Positions 31,113 to 40,831 of a DNA stretch of 64,000 nucleotides are shown here, one piece after another. Source of the DNA: Sutcliffiella cohnii. Its GTDB lineage: Bacteria > Bacillota > Bacilli > Bacillales > Bacillaceae_I. The notes under the pieces were generated by a model that was not told the origin of the DNA, made no database searches, and was given only the letters and a program-made list of their open reading frames with translations. Each line of letters opens with the position of its first letter. The first letter of the stretch is position 1. The DNA lies in NCBI RefSeq assembly GCF_002250055.1, contig NZ_CP018866.1, positions 1,728,501-1,792,500 on the forward strand. Direction: 5' to 3'. A program made the translations under genes and the position numbers.

Positions 31113-32031
31113 AAATCTCACAAAAAAATATGGTAGTTTTACAGCACTCGATTCCCTCAATCTTACTATTGAAAAAGGGACAGTTTTCGGGTTTGTTGGT
31201 CATAACGGAGCTGGGAAATCGACGACGTTTTCCATTCTCGCGACACTTCTTGCACCAACATCAGGTACTGCGTTCGTCAACGGTTTTGATGTCACGAAAG
31301 AACCGCATAAAGTTAGAAAACATATTGGATATATGCCTGATTTCTTCGGAGTGTATGATCAATTTAAAGTGGAGGAGTATTTAGATTTTTATGGTGCTAG
31401 TTATCAAATTCCTTACGAAGAACGTCAAAAACTAATTCCGCAATTGTTAGACTTAGTTAGTTTAAGTCATAAAAAAGATGCATACGTTGACTTACTTTCT
31501 CGCGGAATGAAGCAACGACTTTGCTTAGCAAGATCACTAATCCATGACCCAGAAGTATTAATTTTAGATGAGCCAGCATCTGGACTTGATCCGAGAGCGC
31601 GTATTGAAATGAGAGAAATATTACGAGAATTAAAACATATGGGGAAAACAATCATGATTTCATCACACATTCTTCCAGAGTTAGCAGAAATGTGTGATGT
31701 ACTAGGTGTTATTAATGGTGGAAAGCTAGTTGCGACAGGAAAGGTAGAAGAAATTCAGCAACAGTTACAATCAAATAAAGTGTTAAAAGTATTGTTACTA
31801 AGTGATGTTCAACGAGCTATTCAATTTTTTGAAGATATTCCGGCTGTATCGAACATTCAACGGAGTGAACAAAAGGAAAATGTTATTTCTTTTGCATTTG
31901 AAGGGACAGACGAAGATCAAATCAATCTTTTAAAAACGGCATTAAATAATGAAATTATGATTTTGAGCTTCAGTCAGGAAGAATCCAATTTAGAAGATAT
32001 CTTTTTAGAAATTACGAAAGGGGTGGAATAA
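31099..32031 (+). CDS. ABC transporter ATP-binding protein
   Basis: A 310-residue ATPase with Walker A GHNGAGKST at 34-42, the signature LSRGMKQRL, Walker B VLILDEPASGLDP and the following switch His in SSHILPEL. The C-terminal 90 residues (beginning LQSNKVLKVLLLSDV) resemble the extra domain of ATPases that drive ABC-2 type exporters. It overlaps the preceding gene by 14 bp and the permease by one base of TAATG. It should power the permease at 32031. Confidence 0.9.
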   Translation: MIEIKNLTKKYGSFTALDSLNLTIEKGTVFGFVGHNGAGKSTTFSILATLLAPTSGTAFVNGFDVTKEPHKVRKHIGYMPDFFGVYDQFKVEEYLDFYGASYQIPYEERQKLIPQLLDLVSLSHKKDAYVDLLSRGMKQRLCLARSLIHDPEVLILDEPASGLDPRARIEMREILRELKHMGKTIMISSHILPELAEMCDVLGVINGGKLVATGKVEEIQQQLQSNKVLKVLLLSDVQRAIQFFEDIPAVSNIQRSEQKENVISFAFEGTDEDQINLLKTALNNEIMILSFSQEESNLEDIFLEITKGVE

Positions 32032-32882
32032 TGAAAGCCCAAATGATTAATCCGATGTTAAATAAAGAATTTAAATTACGCTTTCGAACGATTAAAAGCT
32101 TCCTAGCCATCCTATTATATTTAGTTGTGTTAGGAGCCATCGCCCTTTTCTTCATTTACATGACAACGAGGTATAGCTCGATGGGAATGTTTAGACCGGA
32201 ACAGAGTAAATCCATGTTTATGGTTATGGCTTTCGTACAACTTGCGTTAATTTTCTTTATGACGCCAGGTTTAACTGCTGGTGTTATTAGTAGTGAACGA
32301 GAAAAACAAACATTAAATATTTTATTAACGACGCAGCAAACGTCGACAAGTATTATTTTAAGTAAGCTAGGATCTTCGTTGTCGTTTTTATTACTAATTG
32401 TTCTTTCATCACTTCCACTTTATAGTATCGTTTTCTTATTTGGTGGAATATCACCGTCGTTATTATTTATAACGTTCGGTACGTACCTTTTAACGATGCT
32501 CACATTGGGAAGTATTGGGGTATTCTTTTCAACTATTATTAAAAAGACAATTGTCGCTATGATATGTACGTACGGTGTAGCTTTCTTTTTAGCAGCAGGT
32601 ACAGCAGTACTCACGTTTTTTACAATAGCGTACACACAACAAGGTATGACTACGCCAAGTACAAATCCAGCACCGTATTTTATTGCGATGTTTAACCCGT
32701 TTATTTACTTAATGTTAAATTTTGAGCAACATTTCAAAATTGAGTTCGAAACAATTACTGGTATAACAATGTCTTTAGGAATAGGAATGCTCATTTCCTA
32801 TCTTTTACTTTCGGCTCTATTAATCTTTATTAGCATTAAAAAGCTCAGACCAAACATGAGACCAACGAAAAGGAAAGGGTAA
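32031..32882 (+). CDS. ABC-2 type transporter permease
   Basis: A 283-residue protein with six hydrophobic helices and the typical N-terminal cytoplasmic helix INPMLNKEFKLRFRTIKSF. The segment VISSEREKQTLNILLTTQQT is characteristic of ABC-2 permeases. It is translationally coupled to the ATPase (TAATG junction), so the pair forms one exporter. The substrate is unknown. The combination with MoxR and vWA genes suggests a role in assembling or removing envelope components. Confidence 0.88.
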   Translation: MKAQMINPMLNKEFKLRFRTIKSFLAILLYLVVLGAIALFFIYMTTRYSSMGMFRPEQSKSMFMVMAFVQLALIFFMTPGLTAGVISSEREKQTLNILLTTQQTSTSIILSKLGSSLSFLLLIVLSSLPLYSIVFLFGGISPSLLFITFGTYLLTMLTLGSIGVFFSTIIKKTIVAMICTYGVAFFLAAGTAVLTFFTIAYTQQGMTTPSTNPAPYFIAMFNPFIYLMLNFEQHFKIEFETITGITMSLGIGMLISYLLLSALLIFISIKKLRPNMRPTKRKG

Positions 32883-32884
32883 TC

Positions 32885-34387
32885 ATGAACGATAATGAGA
32901 AGCTAACGAGTCTTTTACGAAAGGTTCGGCGGAAGTTACGTGTGCAATTTTTTAATCGAAATGTGCAAACCGGAATGATATATGCGAGTTTGTCCATCTT
33001 AACTGTTTTCTTATTTGCGCGTATCGTTGTTACCCTCTATGTTTTGCAAAAAGCGTTATTTATAGGTTTACTAGTACTTCTAGTTTTTATTGGTTACTAT
33101 TTATGGAAAAAGCCATCTATTTATGATGCTGCATCGTACGCCGATCAATTCATGGGGGATAACCGTCTTTCTACAGCACTTTCATTTAGTAAACAAAATT
33201 CGTTAATGGCACAGCTTCAGCGGAAAGAAACAGTAAGCAGACTTAGTGAAAAAGAAGACGTAATTTTGAATGAGAAGCTGCCATCTCTTTATTGGAAACG
33301 GCTGTTCATCGCTTGTTTTGCTATTTTAATATCGAGTGTATTATTTGTTTTACCTAACGAAACGATGTCAGAAGCAAAAATGTTAGAAGAAGATAAGAAA
33401 ATTGTGAAGGAAACGAAGGATGAGTTAAAAGAATTAGTAGAAGAAAAGCTTGAAAAAGAACAGGTTGATGCAGAAGTTGCGAAACTAGACCCGTTAAAAG
33501 AAATAGAAAAATCCGACGAGCTCCTAAAAGAATTGATGAAAAAAGAAAATGATTTAAATGAACGTTTAAAGGAGCTTGAAGAAAAGAAGGAAGCATTGAA
33601 AGATTTATCCGATAAAAATCCGAAAAATGAGTTAGCGGAACTTGCTCTAAAAGGAAATTATGATGAGTTGGATAAAAAAATGAATGAACTAATGAGTAAC
33701 CTCGCAACTTTAAACGACGAGCAATTGGAACAGTTAAAACAGCTTGCAGAAAGTTTGCTTGATCAAGACAAATTAGAGATGGATCAATTAAGTGAAGAGG
33801 AATTAGCTGCACTATTAGAAGAATTAGAGGCATTACTTGACGAACTAGCCTCTTTAGAAGAATTAGAAAGTTTATTAGCTGGTTTACAATCGTTAGCGAC
33901 TAATCAATATGGAAAGATGTCAAGTGCTGGCTTAAATCCATCAACCTTAGCACTTTCGAATATGAATCAACCCAACAGTAATCCGAACCAACAAAATAGC
34001 CAAGGTCAAAGTCAAGGTCAAGGTCAAGGCCAAGGTCAAGGCCAAGGTCAAGGCCAAGGTCAAGGACAAGGTCAGGGTCAAGGCCAAGGCCAAGGTGGTT
34101 CAGGTGCAGGAATTGGAACTGGATCACGGGAATTAACGTTTCCTTCCAATGTGGATGGAGAAGGGAATACAGAAATTGATGGTGGCCCAACAGGAGAAGG
34201 AAATTCGGAATATGAGGTTGATCCGAATTCACCAGTCATTAGGGGACAAGTGCAGTCGTATGAAGAGTATTATGCGACGTACGAGAAAACATATCGCGAA
34301 TCACTTGAGCGAATGAAGTTGCCATCAAAACTCGAAGAAATCGTAAAAAACTATTACAGTGAGATTGATCCGAAAGGGGAAAATTGA
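32885..34387 (+). CDS. Coiled-coil membrane protein with a Gly-Gln repeat
   Basis: A 500-residue protein. Two hydrophobic helices lie near 31-70 and one near 143-158. A long acidic coiled coil runs from about 165 to 325 (for example KELVEEKLEKEQVDAEVAKL and EELAALLEELEALLDELASL). Next comes a Gln/Gly-only stretch encoded by 34003-34097, then a C-terminal SYEEYYATYEKTYRESLERM. It lies in the operon between the permease and MoxR, whose start is immediately adjacent. The Gly-Gln repeat is probably a flexible linker. The function is not known. Confidence 0.75.
   Translation: MNDNEKLTSLLRKVRRKLRVQFFNRNVQTGMIYASLSILTVFLFARIVVTLYVLQKALFIGLLVLLVFIGYYLWKKPSIYDAASYADQFMGDNRLSTALSFSKQNSLMAQLQRKETVSRLSEKEDVILNEKLPSLYWKRLFIACFAILISSVLFVLPNETMSEAKMLEEDKKIVKETKDELKELVEEKLEKEQVDAEVAKLDPLKEIEKSDELLKELMKKENDLNERLKELEEKKEALKDLSDKNPKNELAELALKGNYDELDKKMNELMSNLATLNDEQLEQLKQLAESLLDQDKLEMDQLSEEELAALLEELEALLDELASLEELESLLAGLQSLATNQYGKMSSAGLNPSTLALSNMNQPNSNPNQQNSQGQSQGQGQGQGQGQGQGQGQGQGQGQGQGQGGSGAGIGTGSRELTFPSNVDGEGNTEIDGGPTGEGNSEYEVDPNSPVIRGQVQSYEEYYATYEKTYRESLERMKLPSKLEEIVKNYYSEIDPKGEN
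34003..34097 (+). repeat. 6-bp microsatellite GGTCAA/GGCCAA coding for (Gly-Gln)n
   Basis: About fifteen tandem hexamers (GGTCAA, GGCCAA, GGACAA) encode alternating Gly and Gln. GGT, GGC and GGA alternate irregularly, so the array is not perfectly uniform, but hexamer repeats of this kind are prone to slippage. Each gain or loss changes the protein by two residues and keeps the frame. Confidence 0.9.
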
Positions 34388-35377
34388 GTGATTAGCTTGG
34401 AAGAAAGAGAAAAAGAACTAGCGCTTTTGCAATCACATATTAAACAGGTGAAGGCAGAAATAAGTAAAGTAATTGTTGGTCAAGAAGAAGTAATTGAACA
34501 ATTAATTTGGGCAATGGTAGCAGAAGGGCATGCGCTGTTAGAGGGTATGCCTGGAGTCGGTAAAACGATGCTTATTCGGACAATTTCGGATGTAATGGAG
34601 TTAAGTTTTTCACGGATTCAATTTACGCCAGACTTAATGCCGTCTGATATTACAGGAACAAAAATGATTGAGTTACAAGATGATGGTAAACAGTCATTCG
34701 TGTTTCATGAAGGTCCTATTTTTGCCAATGTGGTACTTGCAGATGAAATTAACCGGGCTACTCCGAAAACGCAGAGCTCGTTATTAGAGGCGATGGCGGA
34801 AAAGACGGTAACGATAATGGGTGAAACGAGAAAAGTTGCGGCTCCTTTTTTCGTATTAGCTACACAAAATCCGATTGATATGGAAGGTACGTATCCGCTA
34901 CCAGAGGCGCAAATGGACCGCTTTCTATTAAAAATAAATATGGGATACCCTAGCAAGCAAGATCTTTATGAAATTATTAATCGTACAACAGGGGTAGAAA
35001 GCGCAAAACCAGAAAAAGTCATGAATCAAGAAATGATTATGACGATTCAACAAAGTGTAAAAGAAATTTTAGTTTCTGATGAAATAGTAGATTATGCAGT
35101 AAAGCTAATTATGGCAACACATCCAAGTGATGAGCATGCAAGTGATAAAGTAAAACAATATGTGCGGTATGGTGTAGGGCCACGTGGATTACAAAGTTTA
35201 ATTCGGATTGCAAAAGCAAGGGCATTTTGTGCAGGGCGTTTTCATGTTTCGAAAGGAGATATAAAACAAACTGCCTTTCCAGTTCTTCGTCACCGCCTCT
35301 TCTTAAACTTTGAAGGTGAAGCATCCGGTGTAGAAGTTGATGATATTTTAGAAGACGTTATGCAACATATAGACTAA
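34388..35377 (+). CDS. MoxR-family AAA+ ATPase
   Basis: A 329-residue MoxR ATPase. Walker A is EGMPGVGKT (residues 52-60), Walker B VVLADEINRA, and sensor-1 ATQNPIDMEGTYPLPEAQMDR carries the sensor Asn and the Arg finger. The C-terminal lid domain ends YGVGPRGLQSLIRIAKARAF. MoxR proteins act as chaperone-like ATPases together with vWA-domain proteins encoded nearby, as here. The start is GTG one base after the preceding stop. Confidence 0.93.
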   Translation: MISLEEREKELALLQSHIKQVKAEISKVIVGQEEVIEQLIWAMVAEGHALLEGMPGVGKTMLIRTISDVMELSFSRIQFTPDLMPSDITGTKMIELQDDGKQSFVFHEGPIFANVVLADEINRATPKTQSSLLEAMAEKTVTIMGETRKVAAPFFVLATQNPIDMEGTYPLPEAQMDRFLLKINMGYPSKQDLYEIINRTTGVESAKPEKVMNQEMIMTIQQSVKEILVSDEIVDYAVKLIMATHPSDEHASDKVKQYVRYGVGPRGLQSLIRIAKARAFCAGRFHVSKGDIKQTAFPVLRHRLFLNFEGEASGVEVDDILEDVMQHID

Positions 35378-35398
35378 ATTGGAAAAAAGGTGATTACC

Positions 35399-36262
35399 TT
35401 GTTAAGTGCTAAATTATCAAGGCAACTTCAAGCGTACTCGATTCAAAGCGGAAAATTGAAGAGAAGCTGGCAAAAAGGTTCTAGGAAGTCATCAAGATTC
35501 GGTACTTCTCATGATTTCTCCGATTATCGAGTCTATCAGCCTGGTGATGACTTAAGGCAAGTAGATTGGAACATATATGCACGAACGAACAAGCACTATA
35601 TTAAAAGATATTTAGACGAACAAGAATTGAGTGTAACCATCTATTTAGATTGTACAAAATCAATGAGCCTTCTCCCTAAAAAGTGGGAGTTAGCAAAACA
35701 ACTTACCGCTAGCATCGCTTATATAGGTTTATGTAATGATGATCGGATTTCGATTATTCCTGTTCATAGTGAAGATGCTCCTTATCTATATCGAAAAGGA
35801 AAGTCGTATTTGTATGAGATGGTTCGTGTAGTAGAAAACATAAAACCGAAAGAAACAACCGCTCTTTTTAGTGAAGAAGTTGCACAAACAATTCAACGAA
35901 AGAGTAGTATTTCTATTGTTATTACGGATCTAATGGAGCCGATTTCTTCTGTTGAACTTACGTTAAAAAAAATTCAAGCAAACCGACAGCAAGTATTATT
36001 GCTTCATTTAGTAGATAAAGAGGAATTAGAGCCAACTTTTACGGGTGATTTTTTGCTGGAAGACAGTGAAACGAAGCAAGGTGTGAATGTAACTGTTACG
36101 GATTACACGCGAAAGTCATATGTAACGAAAATGAACAATCGGATTGAATATATGAAAAGTTTTTGCTTTGAGAGAGGCATCTCTTACTTACTTTGCTCGT
36201 CTTCTGAAAGAATTGAAGATATATTGTTTAAAAGAATGACCTCTCAAGGTTGGATAAGGTGA
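35399..36262 (+). CDS. DUF58 domain protein
   Basis: A 287-residue protein of the DUF58 family, which has a vWA-like fold. SRFGTSHDFSDYRVYQPGDD followed by RQVDWNIYARTNKHYIKRY and LDEQELSVTIYLDCTKSMS is the hallmark stretch. The D-C-T-K-S-M-S keeps a MIDAS-like D-x-T-x-S. DUF58 proteins are almost always found directly after MoxR genes, as here. The start is TTG at 35399, six bases after AAAGGTG; the GTG at 35390 overlaps that site. Confidence 0.92.
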   Translation: MLSAKLSRQLQAYSIQSGKLKRSWQKGSRKSSRFGTSHDFSDYRVYQPGDDLRQVDWNIYARTNKHYIKRYLDEQELSVTIYLDCTKSMSLLPKKWELAKQLTASIAYIGLCNDDRISIIPVHSEDAPYLYRKGKSYLYEMVRVVENIKPKETTALFSEEVAQTIQRKSSISIVITDLMEPISSVELTLKKIQANRQQVLLLHLVDKEELEPTFTGDFLLEDSETKQGVNVTVTDYTRKSYVTKMNNRIEYMKSFCFERGISYLLCSSSERIEDILFKRMTSQGWIR

Positions 36263-36267
36263 TATTA

Positions 36268-38046
36268 ATGGGATTTTTGCATCCACTATACTTTTTATTT
36301 ACTATATTTTTACTGTTTGTCATTATGATGTATTTTTTTCGCAAACAATACGAAACAAAAACGATACCTTCCGTCTTATTGTGGAAAGAGTGGATGTATG
36401 AATATGAAGCTCAAGCTTGGTGGAAAAAGCTTCAACATCATCTTCTTATGTATTTGCAATTATTCATATTACTCCTACTCATTTTTGCTCTAATGAAGCC
36501 TTTTTATGAAACAAAAGGTTTAGAAGGAGAGCATATCGTCTTTATTTTTGATACTTCAGCTTCAATGGGCACTTTAGAGGTTGAAGGGAAAACGAGATTA
36601 GAATTAAGTAAGGAACAAGCTATACTGCTTATTAGTCAAGTGGACAACCAGAATATTACCGTGCTTGAGGCAAAAAGTACTCCAACTCTTTTTAATGAAG
36701 CCGGTAATACAAGAAGAGATTGGTTAAATACAGTGGAAAGTCTACAACTTAGTTACGCCCAGTCGAATATTACTGATTCAATCGTTCTTGCACAAGGGCT
36801 GATTGGGGAATCGACAGGACAAATTTATGTATTTACAGATCAATATGATAAAAGAGATGAATTACCGACAATAAACGAAGGCATCTCTCTCCATGTTCAA
36901 AATGTTGGAAGTGCTAAGGAAAATGTTGCTGTACATACATTTGGTGTTGCAAAGCGTCATGATGAAATAATTGGGATTACGACGATTTATAATGAATCAC
37001 TAAAAGCAAAAGAAGTGGAGCTTATTATTTATGGCGATGGAGAAAAGATTAATGAACAAACAATCGATGTGGATGCTCAGTCTACAGTGACCGTTTCATT
37101 ACAGGATCTTACCCCAGCCTTTTACTATGAAGCTGTTATTACAGGTGATGAAGCTTACAAGCTCGACAATAATCAATTTACCTTTTTAATAGAGGAACAA
37201 CCTTCGGACGTATATCTACATAGTGGAATTCATCCGTTTGTTACGAAAGCCGTTGAAATTGGCGGTGCAAATACGATCCACGTATCTGGTTCTTCAAATG
37301 GTGAAAATGCAGGGGTACATTTCGTGAAAGGTCTCGATCAAGAGGAATGGCCGGTCGGTCCGAAAGTTGTATTCGGACATAAGGGAGCTAAAAATCCGAT
37401 TGAAGGAGAATATCGTTTAGATGCCCAGCATAGGTTACTGCATTTAGTAGATATGCAAAATGTTTATATTGAAAATGCTTATGATAAGAAGATGGAAGGG
37501 TTAGAAACGATTGTAGATGCGGAAGGTGTACCGCTCATTCAAGCTGGTACGTATGAAGGATATCCAATCGTCGTGCTAGGTTTTGATATAGAAGACTCCG
37601 ATTGGCCATTACACCCTAGTTTTCCATTGTTTTTTTATAACACGTTACAATTTTTATTAGAGAAGAGCAGTTTAATAGGTTATTTTATTCCAGGTGAAAT
37701 AATGAATTATGATGTTTCTCCACTAGTAGAAAACCTAGAGTTAGTAAATGGGGATCATATTATAAAGATTGAAGGTTTGGACGAGCCGATTGAACTACCT
37801 GTCGAACCAGGTTTGTATACGATTCGCGAAACATATGAAGATAAAGTAGAGGAAAAATATCTTTATATATTGTTAGAAGACAGTGAGAAAACAATCACTC
37901 CGGCAACTAGCTTTTCTATTGGTGCTGACAATGTAGAGCGAGAAGAGGGGTTAATTGTAAAGGATGTTAGTTTTATCTTTTTACTGTTAGCACTTTTCGT
38001 ATTATTAATAGAATGGGAGGTTTATCGCCGTGCTATTTCAAGTTGA
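36268..38046 (+). CDS. BatA-like membrane protein with vWA domain
   Basis: A 592-residue protein. The N-terminus (GFLHPLYFLFTIFLLFVIMM) and the second helix after about 55 residues form the aerotolerance-regulator BatA N-terminal domain. The vWA domain begins at about residue 90 with the MIDAS motif FDTSASMG (D-x-S-x-S). A further extracytoplasmic region and a final membrane helix (VSFIFLLLALFVLLIEW) follow. It overlaps the next gene by 17 bp. The ATG at 36268 follows AAGGTGAT; the frame from 36250 lies inside the DUF58 gene. Confidence 0.85.
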   Translation: MGFLHPLYFLFTIFLLFVIMMYFFRKQYETKTIPSVLLWKEWMYEYEAQAWWKKLQHHLLMYLQLFILLLLIFALMKPFYETKGLEGEHIVFIFDTSASMGTLEVEGKTRLELSKEQAILLISQVDNQNITVLEAKSTPTLFNEAGNTRRDWLNTVESLQLSYAQSNITDSIVLAQGLIGESTGQIYVFTDQYDKRDELPTINEGISLHVQNVGSAKENVAVHTFGVAKRHDEIIGITTIYNESLKAKEVELIIYGDGEKINEQTIDVDAQSTVTVSLQDLTPAFYYEAVITGDEAYKLDNNQFTFLIEEQPSDVYLHSGIHPFVTKAVEIGGANTIHVSGSSNGENAGVHFVKGLDQEEWPVGPKVVFGHKGAKNPIEGEYRLDAQHRLLHLVDMQNVYIENAYDKKMEGLETIVDAEGVPLIQAGTYEGYPIVVLGFDIEDSDWPLHPSFPLFFYNTLQFLLEKSSLIGYFIPGEIMNYDVSPLVENLELVNGDHIIKIEGLDEPIELPVEPGLYTIRETYEDKVEEKYLYILLEDSEKTITPATSFSIGADNVEREEGLIVKDVSFIFLLLALFVLLIEWEVYRRAISS

Positions 38047-40792
38047 GAAACCTCTCATGTTGCTGCTGCTATTGCCAAGTATAGTAAGTTTAGTTTTCTT
38101 TTTAAAGATAAAGATGAAAAAAGGTGTGAAAGAATATACGATACTAACTTTACGAACTTTCGTATATTTACTTCTAATTTTAGCGCTTAGTGTGCCGCAA
38201 CTATTGTATCCTGTTCAAGGACTTCATACTATCTTTATCGTCGATCAATCCGAAAGTGTGAAACGAGTAGAAAATGAAATGCTTAAAGCAGTTAACACTG
38301 CAGTTGCTAGTAAAGGGAAAGAGGATGCAGTAGCAGTTGCTACGCTTGCAAATAAAACGACTCTAGAACGAGCGTTTTCGACAGAGCCGGGAAAATTATC
38401 TTCGGTTTCCAAAAATGATGAAACGTATTTTACAAATTTAGAAGAAGGTCTTACGTTCGCCTCTCAATATATTCCTCCTGATGCGAAAGGGAGAGTAGTA
38501 CTTTTAACAGATGGGGTAGAAACAAGCGGTAATGTATTGAGCCAGGCAGAAATATTAGCCGCGAAAAACGTTGAAGTGGATGTCATTCCGTTTCAACCCG
38601 CACATGTGAAGGACGTATTAATTAGTAATTTTACTACTCCGAAAAGTGGTTTTGTCGGGGAAACGATTCCTTTAACGATAGCGGTAGAGTCGAACGTCGA
38701 TAGTGAAGGAGAATTAATTGTTACGCAAAACAATGAAACGGTTATTCGAGAAAGAGTAGCAATAGCAGAAGGAAGAAATTATTTTGCGTACCAAGTTCCT
38801 CTTCAACAAACAGGTATGTATACGTTTAAAGCAGAAATAATCGCAGAATCGGATGAAGTCGTTGAAAACAATCTCTCTTATGCGATTACAAATGTTAGTG
38901 GAGAACCACGAGTTCTTGTCGTTCATAACGATGGAAACGGTCAAAATATATATGATTCGTTACAAACAAGTGGCTGGAACGTTGATCAAGTGTCATCGGA
39001 GCTTTTACCGACTAGTCTAGCTGGGTTTCTCCAATATGACAGTATTTTATTTCATAATGTTTCAGCGCATCATTTAAGTGAAAGTCAAATGAACATGATG
39101 GAAACTGCCGTAAGAGATTTCGGAGTCGGTTTTGTCATGACTGGAGGAAATGAATCGTTTGGGTTAGGTGGATATTTTAAAACTCCTATTGAACGGATCC
39201 TTCCGGTAGATATGGATGTAAAAGGAAAGAAAGAAATCCCTTCATTAGGGCTAGTCATTGTGTTAGACCGTTCTGGGAGTATGATGGGTGAAAAGTTTGA
39301 CCTAGCAAAAGAAGCTGCTGCACGTTCTGTGGAATTGTTACGAGAAGAGGATACGTTCGGTTTTATTGCTTTTGACACAGAGCCTTGGATTGTCGTTGAA
39401 ACAGAACCGATTGAAAATAAAGCAGAAGTAATGGAAACAATTCGGTCTACGCCACTCGGGGGTGGAACAGAAATTTACACAGCATTACAACTAGGATATG
39501 AACAGCTTGTAGACCTCCCGTTAAAGAGAAAGCATATAATCCTTTTAACGGATGGTGTCTCCCCACATGGTGATTATGAATCACTAATTGAAGAAGGGTT
39601 AGAAAATAATGTTACTTTATCTACTGTGGCGATTGGCGGAGACGCAGACCGTAGCTTGTTAGAAGAGTTAGCGGAGTATGGAACTGGTCGATATTACGAT
39701 GTAATAGATGCAAGTTCCGTGCCGAGTATTCTTTCTAGGGAAACAGCCTTAACAACAAAAACGTATATTGAGGATAACCCGCATTATCCATCTATCGTAG
39801 GCGGCTACGATTGGAGTAGACATTTTACAGAAGGAGTCCCTTCGTTAAATGCGTATATTGCGACTACGATTAAGCAACGAGCGGAAGAGCTTGTAATTAG
39901 TGAAAAGGATGATCCGGTTTTAGCCCGAATGAATTACGGAATTGGAAGAACGGTAGCGTGGACTTCAGACGTTACAGGTGCATGGAGTGGAGATTGGCCA
40001 GCTTGGACAGGTTGGAGTAGTTTGTGGAATGAAATTGTTACATGGTCGCTACCATCTTTTGAAAGTGGACAATATGATGTTCATCAATCGATAACAGATG
40101 GAAAAGCAACTGTAAACATTGAAGCGTTAGAGGACCCATTTATGCCACTGCAAGTTGTAGTTTCAAGCAATGATGGAGAAGTAGTCGAGGCTATCACAAA
40201 GCAAACCGGCCCTGGACAATACGAGGTTACTTTTCCAGCGCTTCCAAATATGTACTTTTTAACAGTTTCGCAAGGTGATAACGATGTGCCGATAAACACC
40301 TACTCCACAGGGATTGTCGTACCATATTCAACAGAGTTCGAGCAAAAGCCGATGAATGCACTATTAATGGAGCAACTAACGACTATGACAGGTGGAAAAG
40401 TGTTAGAGGAACCAGTAGAAGCATTTCGTGATTGGAATGGAAATGTTTATCGAACACAAACGGTTATAACACCGTTTATCGTTTTAGCGTTTTTATTGTT
40501 TTTCCTTGAAGTTGCGATAAGAAGATTCGGTTTTACTCCACTTCATAAACTTGGCCTATTGTTCCGTCGAAAATCAAAACCGGAGGCAAAACGAAGTAGA
40601 GTTCCAAAGAAAACGAACCCTAAATCGCAAAAACAGGAAAAAGCGCAGGCTCCAATCATTGAGGGGAGTAGGGACGAGACGTTAGACTGGAAAGAGAAGA
40701 AGAAAGTTGTTACGGAAAAGAGTGAAGTTTCCAATGACAATCAAGCAGAAAGAATGGCAAGATTACTAAAAGCGAAAAATCGAAGAAAGTGA
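38030..40792 (+). CDS. Tandem vWA membrane protein with a GATase-like domain
   Basis: A 920-residue protein with two N-terminal membrane helices and an extracytoplasmic part that holds two vWA domains. The first has DQSES as MIDAS (about residue 75). A segment follows with VLVVHNDGNGQNIYDSL and GFVMTGGNESFGLGGY, which resembles a class-I glutamine amidotransferase fold. The second vWA, at about residue 415, has DRSGSMMG and IILLTDGVSP. A membrane helix near the C-terminus and a basic tail close it. The start is GTG behind GGGAGG. It is the last gene of the operon and ends in a terminator. Confidence 0.85.
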   Translation: MLFQVEKPLMLLLLLPSIVSLVFFLKIKMKKGVKEYTILTLRTFVYLLLILALSVPQLLYPVQGLHTIFIVDQSESVKRVENEMLKAVNTAVASKGKEDAVAVATLANKTTLERAFSTEPGKLSSVSKNDETYFTNLEEGLTFASQYIPPDAKGRVVLLTDGVETSGNVLSQAEILAAKNVEVDVIPFQPAHVKDVLISNFTTPKSGFVGETIPLTIAVESNVDSEGELIVTQNNETVIRERVAIAEGRNYFAYQVPLQQTGMYTFKAEIIAESDEVVENNLSYAITNVSGEPRVLVVHNDGNGQNIYDSLQTSGWNVDQVSSELLPTSLAGFLQYDSILFHNVSAHHLSESQMNMMETAVRDFGVGFVMTGGNESFGLGGYFKTPIERILPVDMDVKGKKEIPSLGLVIVLDRSGSMMGEKFDLAKEAAARSVELLREEDTFGFIAFDTEPWIVVETEPIENKAEVMETIRSTPLGGGTEIYTALQLGYEQLVDLPLKRKHIILLTDGVSPHGDYESLIEEGLENNVTLSTVAIGGDADRSLLEELAEYGTGRYYDVIDASSVPSILSRETALTTKTYIEDNPHYPSIVGGYDWSRHFTEGVPSLNAYIATTIKQRAEELVISEKDDPVLARMNYGIGRTVAWTSDVTGAWSGDWPAWTGWSSLWNEIVTWSLPSFESGQYDVHQSITDGKATVNIEALEDPFMPLQVVVSSNDGEVVEAITKQTGPGQYEVTFPALPNMYFLTVSQGDNDVPINTYSTGIVVPYSTEFEQKPMNALLMEQLTTMTGGKVLEEPVEAFRDWNGNVYRTQTVITPFIVLAFLLFFLEVAIRRFGFTPLHKLGLLFRRKSKPEAKRSRVPKKTNPKSQKQEKAQAPIIEGSRDETLDWKEKKKVVTEKSEVSNDNQAERMARLLKAKNRRK

Positions 40793-40794
40793 GT

Positions 40795-40831
40795 AAAAAA
40801 GGGATCAGAGACTAGCCTCTGACCCCTTTTA
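40795..40831. terminator. Bidirectional intrinsic terminator
   Basis: AAAAGGGATCAGAG and CTCTGACCCCTTTT form a long stem around a short loop. It ends the vWA/MoxR operon and the convergent YitT-like gene. Confidence 0.9.

Noticed and set aside
33354-33833. A 159-residue minus-strand frame in the coiled-coil gene
   Set aside because: It is antisense to a coding region with a strong reading frame. The Leu/Phe-rich product mirrors Glu/Lys codons of the real gene.
33900-34232. A 110-residue minus-strand frame with Leu-Asp repeats
   Set aside because: It is the antisense reading of the Gly-Gln hexamer repeat.
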